Below, in pieces: positions 1 to 5,067 of a DNA stretch of 10,026 nucleotides. The stretch is from Longimicrobiales bacterium (GTDB lineage Bacteria; Gemmatimonadota; Gemmatimonadetes; Longimicrobiales; Gaopeijiaceae): NCBI GenBank assembly GCA_028280205.1, contig JANQME010000404.1:1-10026 (forward strand), read 5' to 3'. The notes under the pieces were generated by a model, which did no database searches, was not told where the DNA came from, and worked only from the letters and a program-made list of their open reading frames with translations. The position numbers were made by a program, and so were the translations under genes. Numbering within the stretch: position 1 is the first letter of the stretch; each line of letters begins with the position of its first letter.

Positions 1-127
1 GCGTGGCCGGGCCCCACGCCGCGGCGGGCTCGGGGATCAGGACGAGCCACGTGAGGGCGGTCAGGACCGCGAAGCCCGGCACGCCGACCGGGCCGCGCCG
101 GTCAATCCCCGGAGAGCCGGCCCGCAT
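1..127 (-). CDS. Exported protein, N-terminal fragment (possibly zinc-dependent phospholipase C-like)
   Basis: Partial gene running off the left edge; 42 codons are visible from an ATG at 127-125. The N-terminus looks like a Sec signal peptide: a basic stretch with Arg10-Arg11, a hydrophobic core at about residues 17-31 (FAVLTALTWLVLI) and a c-region ending Ala35-Ala36-Ala37, a good signal peptidase I site. Cleavage would leave Trp38 as the first mature residue, followed by GPAT and a codon beginning with C, which could be His. Exported metal-dependent phosphodiesterases of the zinc phospholipase C / S1-P1 type use the mature N-terminal Trp as a zinc ligand, so such an enzyme is possible, but this is inference from a few residues. 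The ATG overlaps the end of the DUF948-like gene by 26 bases, suggesting coupled expression. GAGGAG lies only one base before the ATG, so the ribosome site is poorly spaced; a GTG at 82 is an alternative start but lacks the basic region. Confidence 0.55.
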   Translation of the reverse strand, partial: MRAGSPGIDRRGPVGVPGFAVLTALTWLVLIPEPAAAWGPAT

Positions 128-674
128 TCTCCTCGTCCGCGCCTTCGGCACTCGACCCCGCACCTGCGTGCGTGTCCTCGTGGTCCCCTTGGGCGCGGGC
201 GCTTCGTTCCCCCGAGCCGCCCCGATCGGCAATGGCTCGCGCACCCTCCCGCACGCCGCGCACCGTCGAAGCCGTGTCGAGGAAGACCGACTCGGCCTCG
301 CCCTGCACGACCGTCATCAGCGCATTGAACTCCTCGATCCGTTCTTCCATCCGGTCGGAGGCCAGGGAAAGGCGCTCGGAGAGTGAGCGCACCGAGGCGT
401 TGAGCGACTCGACGTCCGTGCGCAGCGACTGGGTGATGAACTCCACGTTGTCGGAGATCCGCGCCGCCCGGTCCGAGACGGGCGCCAGGCTCCGCTCGGC
501 CGAGCGCCGGACGTCACGGAGGATCAGATTGGCGCGCCAGAACAGGACGGCGCCGAGCACGGCGAGCACGAGGACGGCAGCGGCGAGGATGATGACGGCC
601 ACGTGCGCCGCGAGAACGACTCCGCCGACGCCCTCCGCGGCCTGGACAGCGGGGGCGAAAATCGCGTTGACCAT
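102..674 (-). CDS. DUF948-like single-pass membrane protein
   Basis: A 190-residue protein with one strongly hydrophobic segment at about residues 19-46 (ending LGAVLFW), followed by a long charged helical region from about 50 to 145. That region contains evenly spaced hydrophobic residues (SLNASVRSLSERLSLASDRM) typical of a coiled coil. The C-terminal 45 residues are Gly/Ala/Glu-rich and probably disordered. A short N-terminus, one membrane helix and a cytoplasmic coiled coil match the DUF948/YtxG-like family, whose molecular role is not well defined; some members are annotated as general stress proteins. No catalytic motif is visible. The gene is divergent from murA and its end overlaps the next minus-strand gene, so the two probably form a small operon. 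The ATG at 674 is supported by the membrane-segment position and by a -10 element placed for a leaderless transcript. The family call is by architecture, so function remains unknown. Confidence 0.75.
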   Translation of the reverse strand: MVNAIFAPAVQAAEGVGGVVLAAHVAVIILAAAVLVLAVLGAVLFWRANLILRDVRRSAERSLAPVSDRAARISDNVEFITQSLRTDVESLNASVRSLSERLSLASDRMEERIEEFNALMTVVQGEAESVFLDTASTVRGVREGARAIADRGGSGERSARAQGDHEDTHAGAGSSAEGADEENAGRLSGD

Positions 675-686
675 GGGGTCATTCTA
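675..686 (-). promoter_or_regulatory. Candidate leaderless promoter (-10 TAGAAT) of the DUF948-like gene
   Basis: Read on the minus strand, TAGAAT (686-681) matches the TATAAT consensus at five of six positions. It is separated from the ATG at 674 by six bases (GACCCC). Transcription would therefore start at or next to the start codon, leaving no room for a ribosome-binding site; none is present. This is the geometry of TANNNT-type leaderless promoters described in Deinococcus and actinobacteria. No good -35 hexamer is found 16-18 bases upstream, which is also common for that class. Confidence 0.45.
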
Positions 687-816
687 ACAGGAAGCCGTCG
701 CGGCACGCATCGTGCAAATCCGGTATCGCGTGTATCTTCACCCTCCCGCGACCGGGCCGGCGGACGCTTCCTCCCCTCTCCGGTCCCCGGCTCTCCCACC
801 CCGATTCGCGGACTCC

Positions 817-2097
817 ATGGGAACCTTTCTCGTCGAGGGCGGGCGTCGGCTCGAAGGCCGGATCCGCCCTGCCGGAAACAAGAATGCGGCCCTGCCGTGT
901 CTGGCGGCCACCGTGCTGGCGTCCGAGCCCGTGACGCTGGAGAACGTGCCGCGCATCCGGGATGTCGAGACCTTCCTGCGGATCGTGGAGTCGCTCGGGG
1001 CCGAGGTGGAGTGGAGCGGTCCGAACGAAGTCACGATCAACGCGGATGGGGTGCGGACCGACGCCGTCGACGCCGACCTGGCGAAGCGGATCCGGGCCTC
1101 TCTTCTGCTGGCCGGGCCGCTTCTGGCCCGGTTCGGCCACGTCGAGCTGCCTCCGCCGGGCGGCGACGTGATCGGACGGCGCCGGATGGATACGCACTTC
1201 CTCGCCTTCGAGGCGTTGGGTGCGAAGGTCACGCTCAACGGCGGATACGCGATCCGGGCCGAGCAGCTTCGGGCGGCCGACTTCTTCCTCGACGAGCCTT
1301 CGGTGACGGGGACGGAGAACGCGGTCATGGCCGCCGTCAGAGCGCGGGGCACGACCACGATCCGCAACGCCGCGGCCGAGCCGCACGTGCAGGACCTCTG
1401 CCGGCTGCTCGTCGCCATGGGCGCCCGCATCGAGGGCATCGGGACGCACCGGTTGACGATCGAGGGCGTGGAGGAGCTGCGCGGCACCCGCTTCCGGGTC
1501 GGGGCGGACCACATCGAGACGGGCTCCTTCATCGGGCTCGCGGCGGTGACCGGGAGCGACATCACGATCGAGGGTGCGCCGGTGGAGCATCTGGACTCCA
1601 CGCTGATCGGCTTTCGGCGTTTGGGGATCGAATGTGAAGTCCACGGATCGGACCTGAAGGTCCACGGCGCGCGCGAGCACCGGATCCGGCAGGACGCCTT
1701 CGGCGCGATCCCCAAGGTCGACGACGGCCCGTGGCCCGCCTTTCCGGCCGACCTGACCTCGATCGCGCTCGTCGCGGCCACGCAGTGTCACGGCACCGTG
1801 CTCATCCACGAGAAGATGTTCGAGTCGCGGATGTACTTCACGGACAAGCTGGTGGGTCTCGGCGCCTCGATCATCCTGTGCGATCCGCACCGCGCGGTCG
1901 TCGTGGGACCGAGCCCGTTGCGGGGTGGGGTCGTCGAGAGCCCGGACATTCGGGCCGGCATGGCCCTCCTCATCGCCGCGCTCGGCGCCGAGGGGTCGAG
2001 CGAGATCCGCAACATCCGGCAGATCGAACGCGGGTACGAACGGATCGACGAGCGTCTGGCGGGGCTGGGCGCCACGATCACGCGCGTCGGCAACTAG
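817..2097 (+). CDS. murA: UDP-N-acetylglucosamine 1-carboxyvinyltransferase (Asp117 type)
   Basis: MurA transfers enolpyruvate from phosphoenolpyruvate to UDP-GlcNAc, the first committed step of peptidoglycan synthesis, in the cytoplasm. The product is 426 residues (E. coli enzyme 419) and aligns along its whole length. Active-site positions are visible: Lys22-Asn23 in GNKNAALP, Arg93 (E. coli Arg91), Arg122 (Arg120), Asp312 in AFPAD (Asp305, general base), Arg379 (Arg371) and Arg405 in ERGYERI (Arg397). The loop residue equivalent to E. coli Cys115, the fosfomycin target, is Asp117 (GGDVIG, codon 1165-1167), as in Mycobacterium tuberculosis MurA, so the enzyme should be active but not alkylated by fosfomycin. 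The ATG at 817 was chosen because its N-terminus (MGTFLVEGG) matches family starts; the frame is open upstream to a GTG at 712, but that extension resembles nothing. No Shine-Dalgarno sequence precedes the ATG. A phasin-like gene follows 46 bases later, probably in the same transcript. Confidence 0.96.
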   Translation: MGTFLVEGGRRLEGRIRPAGNKNAALPCLAATVLASEPVTLENVPRIRDVETFLRIVESLGAEVEWSGPNEVTINADGVRTDAVDADLAKRIRASLLLAGPLLARFGHVELPPPGGDVIGRRRMDTHFLAFEALGAKVTLNGGYAIRAEQLRAADFFLDEPSVTGTENAVMAAVRARGTTTIRNAAAEPHVQDLCRLLVAMGARIEGIGTHRLTIEGVEELRGTRFRVGADHIETGSFIGLAAVTGSDITIEGAPVEHLDSTLIGFRRLGIECEVHGSDLKVHGAREHRIRQDAFGAIPKVDDGPWPAFPADLTSIALVAATQCHGTVLIHEKMFESRMYFTDKLVGLGASIILCDPHRAVVVGPSPLRGGVVESPDIRAGMALLIAALGAEGSSEIRNIRQIERGYERIDERLAGLGATITRVGN

Positions 2098-2143
2098 AAG
2101 CCCCCTGGGCCCGAGCCCGATCGACCGAAGGAGGAGAGGGGAG

Positions 2144-2641
2144 ATGCACGACGACACCACCGCTTCCGGCGCGAGCGAGCCCGGGATCGACGACTCCGCG
2201 ACCGCCGAGACCGGAGCGGACGAAGGATCCCTCGGCGAGACCGGACCCGAGGGAATCGGACCCGAAGGGAGCGGGCCGACCGGGTCGGGGTCCGACGAAC
2301 GGGACGACGGCCCGCGCGCGAAGCGCTCGTGGACGGGGTCGCAGGGATTCGCCGACGGCGTCCGGCAGGGGCTTGGCGTTCTCGGGGCCTTCAAGGACGC
2401 GCTGGAGGAGACAATTCAGGAGGCGCGCGAGCGCGGCGATCTCTCGTCGGACCGCGCTCGGGAGGTCCTGAAGGAGGCCATGGACCGGGCGCAGACGGCG
2501 GCCGAAGGCGCGCGCGAGCGCCTGGATTTTGCCACGCACGCGGAGGTGCGCGAACTCCGCGATGCGGTGGACGCCCTCGCCGCCCGCGTGGAGTCGCTCG
2601 AGGCGCGCGCCCCCGAAGGAGACGACCCGCAAGAGAGCTGA
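2144..2641 (+). CDS. Phasin-like coiled-coil protein
   Basis: A 165-residue protein with two parts. Residues 1-60 are acidic, Gly/Thr/Ser-rich and probably disordered, with a short imperfect repeat around residues 33-50 (TGPEGIGPEGSGPTGSGS). Residues 66-155 are almost entirely predicted amphipathic helix and end in heptad-like leucines (ELRDAVDALAARVESLEAR). A helical body followed by a short C-terminal zipper is seen in phasin-family proteins (polyhydroxyalkanoate granule-associated, PhaF/PhaI-like), so a granule-surface or oligomeric scaffold role is possible. Sequence identity to phasins cannot be judged here, and any small coiled-coil protein would look similar. It has no signal peptide, membrane segment or Cys. 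The ATG at 2144 is preceded by a strong purine-rich ribosome site (GGAGGAGAGGGGAG, 2130-2143). It lies 46 bases after murA with no terminator between. No PHA synthase or depolymerase gene is in the window. Confidence 0.6.
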   Translation: MHDDTTASGASEPGIDDSATAETGADEGSLGETGPEGIGPEGSGPTGSGSDERDDGPRAKRSWTGSQGFADGVRQGLGVLGAFKDALEETIQEARERGDLSSDRAREVLKEAMDRAQTAAEGARERLDFATHAEVRELRDAVDALAARVESLEARAPEGDDPQES

Positions 2642-2654
2642 TCCGCGCGCAGTC

Positions 2655-2668
2655 GTGGGGTGACCCAC
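2655..2668 (+). other. Hairpin with GNRA tetraloop after the phasin-like gene
   Basis: GTGGG (2655-2659), GTGA loop (2660-2663), CCCAC (2664-2668) form a perfect 5-bp stem closed by a GUGA tetraloop, 14 bases after the phasin-like stop codon. No T-tract follows, so it is not a standard intrinsic terminator; it could protect the 3' end of the murA-phasin transcript. Short stems occur by chance in DNA this GC-rich. Confidence 0.3.
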
Positions 2669-2677
2669 CATGCCACG

Positions 2678-2696
2678 CGCCCTCACCTTGAGGGCG
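2678..2696. repeat. Perfect 8-bp inverted repeat overlapping the rimP-operon -35 box
   Basis: CGCCCTCA (2678-2685), spacer CCT, TGAGGGCG (2689-2696). The right arm covers most of the TTGAGG -35 hexamer at 2688-2693. As DNA it is a plausible dyad operator; as RNA it could be the 3' hairpin of the upstream phasin-like transcript, although no T-run follows. The sequence does not decide between the two. Confidence 0.5.
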
Positions 2697-2716
2697 TTCC
2701 AGTACCCGACTATATT
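2688..2716 (+). promoter_or_regulatory. Sigma70-type promoter of the rimP-nusA-infB operon
   Basis: The -35 TTGAGG (2688-2693) and -10 TATATT (2711-2716) are separated by exactly 17 bases, the optimal spacing. The -10 lies in one of the few AT-rich spots of the window. Transcription would begin near 2722-2724, giving a leader of about 128 bases before the rimP ATG. It is the best promoter-like sequence I found and lies directly upstream of the eight-gene translation unit. An inverted repeat overlaps the -35, and an intrinsic terminator lies in the leader. Confidence 0.75.
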
Positions 2717-2760
2717 CACGGTTCGCTTCAGCCGCGGGGACGTTCCGGCGGTTCATCGAA

Positions 2761-2789
2761 GTGGGGGAGTTGGTCGCCCCCGCTTTTTT
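2761..2789 (+). terminator. Intrinsic terminator in the rimP-operon leader (possible attenuator)
   Basis: GTGGGGG (2761-2767) can pair with CCCCCGC (2777-2783) through seven base pairs, one a G-U, around a nine-base loop; six T residues follow immediately (2784-2789). This is a textbook Rho-independent terminator. It lies about 45 bases downstream of the operon's -10 box and 61 bases upstream of the rimP start, so transcripts from that promoter must pass it. It could also end read-through from the murA-phasin unit. A competing pairing exists: GCGGGG (2734-2739) is complementary to CCCCGC (2778-2783) and would break the terminator stem. Confidence 0.75.
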
Positions 2790-2850
2790 GTTCGTTGTTG
2801 ACTGGGGTTCGTCGCTGCTGCGGCGTGCCCTTTGTTGATTGGAGGGTCCG

Positions 2851-3342
2851 ATGCGGGCGGTTCCGGAGATCGATCGTGGGCTCGAAGAGCGCCTCGAGGC
2901 GCTCGGCTACGAGCTGGTCGAGATCCGGTGGGGCGGCAGTGGGCGGCGACCGATGCTCAAAGTCCGGATCGACAAGCCGGACTCGGAGCCCGGATCGGGT
3001 GTGACCGTGGACGAGTGTGCGGACGTGAGTCGCGCCCTCGAGCCGTGGCTCGACGACCACGAGGCGCTCTCCGAGCAGTACGTGCTCGAGGTGTCTTCGC
3101 CCGGGGTCGATCGCCCGCTCGTACGCGAGCGGGACTTCGAGCGTTTCCGGGGTGAGCACGTGGCCGTCAAGGGGAGGGAGCTCCTCCTGGGGCGGTCTGC
3201 GCGCCTGGAAGGGGAGCTGCTGGGGCTGGCGGATGCCGGAACCGACGACGAGTCGGTCCGACTGCGCCTGTCCTCGGGGGAAGAGGTCAGCATTCCGAGG
3301 TCGGAGATCCGGAAGGCCCACCTCGTGTTCACGTGGAAGTGA
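2851..3342 (+). CDS. rimP: Ribosome maturation factor RimP
   Basis: RimP (YlxS in Bacillus) binds the 30S subunit during late assembly of the head domain around S12/S19. The product is 163 residues against about 150 in E. coli. The family signature EVSSPGVDRPL is at residues 80-90, at the junction between the N-terminal alpha/beta domain and the C-terminal SH3-like barrel, and the N-terminal GYELVEIRWGGSGRRPMLKVRID pattern is typical of the family. The ATG at 2851 was chosen because GGAGGG (2841-2846) sits four bases before it; a TTG at 2839 in frame would add four residues and is unlikely. It is the first gene of the translation operon, behind a promoter and a leader terminator, and is followed ten bases later by nusA, the usual partner. 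Confidence 0.95.
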   Translation: MRAVPEIDRGLEERLEALGYELVEIRWGGSGRRPMLKVRIDKPDSEPGSGVTVDECADVSRALEPWLDDHEALSEQYVLEVSSPGVDRPLVRERDFERFRGEHVAVKGRELLLGRSARLEGELLGLADAGTDDESVRLRLSSGEEVSIPRSEIRKAHLVFTWK

Positions 3343-3352
3343 GGAGATAGAC

Positions 3353-4741
3353 ATGGCGAACGCGGCCCAGATCGTCGCGGCGTTTCGAGACGTCGCGGCG
3401 ACCAAGAGCCTCACGGACGAGGAGATGGCCGACCTGGTCAAGGACGGGATCCTGGCCGGGCTGGCGCGGATCCACGGCCCGACCGTGCAGGCAGAGATCG
3501 ATATCGACGAGGACACCGGGGACTTCGACATCGTCGTGCTCCGGCGCGTCGTCCAGGAGGTCGAGGATCCCGCGTGCGAGATCTCCCTGGAGGAGGCGCG
3601 CTGGGACGACGACACGTTCGAGGTCGGCGACGTCATGGAGATCCCGGTCAACTTCGGCGACTTCGGTCGGAACGCGGTCATGGCCGTCAAGCAGCGCATC
3701 GTCCAGCGCGTGCGCGAGAACGAGCGGGACCGTATCCGCGAGGAGTTCGCCGATCGCGTGGGAGAGCTCCTCTCGGGGGAGCTTCAGCAGATCGAGCGCG
3801 GCAAGCTCGTGGTCATGCTGAACCTCGCGCGGGACGCGGACGCGATCATTCCGTGGAAGGATCAGAACCCGCGCGAGCGATTCCGGCAGGGCGACCCCAT
3901 CCGCGCCGTCCTCAAGAAGGTCGACGAGACGCCCAAGGGGCCGCGCCTGATCCTCTCCCGCGCCGACCCCCTCTTCGTGGCCGCACTCTTCAAGCTCGAG
4001 GTCCCGGAGATCTACCAGGGAATCGTCGAGATCCGGGAGATCTCGCGCGAGGTCGGGGGACGGACGAAGATCGCCGTGTACAGCCGGGACGAGTCGATCG
4101 ACCCGGTGGGTGCGTGCGTCGGCCTCAAGGGCTCGCGTGTCCAGGCCGTCGTGAACGAGCTGGGTGGTGAGCGCATCGACATCGTGCCCTGGCATCCCGA
4201 CCCCGAGGTCTTCGCGCGCCGGGCGCTGGCCCCGGCGCGGGTGTCGAAGGTTCTGAGCGATCCGGAGCGGCAGGTGATCACGGCGATCGTGGACGAGGAT
4301 CAACTTTCGCTGGCGATCGGCCGCAACGGCCAGAACGTGCGGCTGGCGTCGCAGCTCATCGGATGGCAGATCGACCTCTACGGGTCCCGGGAGTGGGTCG
4401 AGCGGGGGGCCGACCTGTCGGTCTTCTCCGAACCCACCGTGGACGAGCAGTACGAGACCTCCGACTTCCCTCTCTCCGAGCTGGCGCTGCGGCCGCCCGT
4501 ACTGGCGGCCCTTTCGGAGGCCGGATATGATACGTTTCTGCAGATCATCGACCTGGAACGACGGGATTTTCTCGGGATTTCCGGGATCGGCGAAGAAGAT
4601 GCCGACCGCCTGCTCCAGCTCATCGACGAGCTGACGGTGGTGGAAGGCGAGCTGACGGTGGAAGAGGCGTCCGAGGAGGAATCCACGGACGCCGACGAAT
4701 CCGCCGAAGGCGACGACAGCGATGGAGAGCCGGACGCGTAA
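3353..4741 (+). CDS. nusA: Transcription termination/antitermination factor NusA
   Basis: NusA binds RNA polymerase near the RNA exit channel and modulates pausing, intrinsic termination and antitermination. The protein has 462 residues. Domains in order: the polymerase-binding N-terminal domain (about 1-130), S1 (about 137-203, starting GELLSGELQQIERGKLVV), KH1 (about 205-280, GLKGSR at 257-262) and KH2 (about 285-345, AIGRNGQN at 321-328). One helix-hairpin-helix-like C-terminal domain follows (about 372-428, GISGIGEEDADRLL). The last 32 residues are almost wholly acidic and low-complexity. E. coli NusA (495 residues) has two C-terminal acidic-repeat domains; a single one is seen here. GAGGAG (3341-3346), six bases before the ATG at 3353, supports the start. 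Because NusA acts on terminators, it could control the terminator in its own operon leader, as E. coli NusA autoregulates its operon; that is inference. Confidence 0.97.
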   Translation: MANAAQIVAAFRDVAATKSLTDEEMADLVKDGILAGLARIHGPTVQAEIDIDEDTGDFDIVVLRRVVQEVEDPACEISLEEARWDDDTFEVGDVMEIPVNFGDFGRNAVMAVKQRIVQRVRENERDRIREEFADRVGELLSGELQQIERGKLVVMLNLARDADAIIPWKDQNPRERFRQGDPIRAVLKKVDETPKGPRLILSRADPLFVAALFKLEVPEIYQGIVEIREISREVGGRTKIAVYSRDESIDPVGACVGLKGSRVQAVVNELGGERIDIVPWHPDPEVFARRALAPARVSKVLSDPERQVITAIVDEDQLSLAIGRNGQNVRLASQLIGWQIDLYGSREWVERGADLSVFSEPTVDEQYETSDFPLSELALRPPVLAALSEAGYDTFLQIIDLERRDFLGISGIGEEDADRLLQLIDELTVVEGELTVEEASEEESTDADESAEGDDSDGEPDA

Positions 4742-5060
4742 CGCGTTGCGGCTCCTGGGTCTGGCCCGTCGGGCCGGTGGCGTGGCTCCGGGGACGGAGG
4801 CCGTCCGCCGGGCGATCCGCGAGGGCGAGGCCCGGCTGGTTTTGATCGCGGGGGACGCTTCGAGCGTCCAGATGGACAAAATACGGACGACGATGCACGA
4901 CCGCACGATCCCCCGGGTGATCCTGGGGGATCGTGACACGTTGGGCGCAGCGCTCGGACGGGGACCGATTTCGGCGGTCGCGGTGACGCAGCGCTCGCTC
5001 GCCGAACGTCTCGCCGAGGAGCTTGGCGGTGAAGGCGGTACAGACGCAGTGGAGGCATAA
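4722..5060 (+). CDS. ylxQ: L7Ae/YlxQ-like RNA-binding protein
   Basis: A 112-residue protein of the ribosomal L7Ae/L30e/S12e/Gadd45 fold, matching the YlxQ group found between nusA and infB. The visible signature is LLGLARRAGGVAPGTEAVRRAIREG (about residues 10-35), then LVLIAGDAS with a polar turn (about 39-47), IPRVILGDRDTLGAALGRG and VAVTQRSLAERL near the end. Homologues bind kink-turn RNA or are of unknown role; its RNA target here cannot be told. The ATG at 4722 overlaps the nusA end by 20 bases and has no clear ribosome site, so translation is probably coupled to nusA. The stop codon lies seven bases before the infB ATG. No ylxR (DUF448) gene lies between nusA and this gene, unlike in Bacillus. 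Its start is reliable because homologues begin a few residues before the LLGLA motif. Confidence 0.88.
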   Translation: MESRTRNALRLLGLARRAGGVAPGTEAVRRAIREGEARLVLIAGDASSVQMDKIRTTMHDRTIPRVILGDRDTLGAALGRGPISAVAVTQRSLAERLAEELGGEGGTDAVEA

Positions 5061-5067
5061 AGAAGGC

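Noticed and set aside
733..738. TATCTT as a possible -10 box for murA.
   Set aside because: Four of six matches, no acceptable -35 at 16-18 bases upstream, and a 72-base untranslated leader without a ribosome site; too weak to list.
712..816. N-terminal extension of murA by 35 codons from a GTG at 712.
   Set aside because: The extension is Pro/Ser/Ala-rich, has no counterpart in MurA, and no ribosome site; the ATG at 817 matches the family start exactly.
679..2394. Long minus-strand reading frame opposite murA.
   Set aside because: Antisense shadow of murA with repetitive Arg/Pro/Asp/Val composition, no recognisable motif and no credible ribosome site.
2798..2803. TTGACT downstream of the leader terminator as a -35 box for a second rimP promoter.
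   Set aside because: At 16-19 bases downstream there is only GC-rich sequence (CGGCGT region), with nothing like a -10 element.
2761..2838. A 25-codon GTG-started frame spanning the leader terminator and ending right before the rimP region, a possible leader peptide.
   Set aside because: No ribosome-binding site precedes the GTG, it has no run of regulatory codons, and its position is explained by chance in the leader.
2642..2850. Possible tRNA gene in the gap before rimP, as metY lies there in E. coli.
   Set aside because: No cloverleaf, no T-loop GTTCRANNC placement with an acceptor stem, and the only stable structures are short hairpins and the terminator.
3329..4939. Long minus-strand reading frame opposite nusA.
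   Set aside because: Antisense shadow of nusA; composition is that of reverse-translated GC-rich coding DNA.
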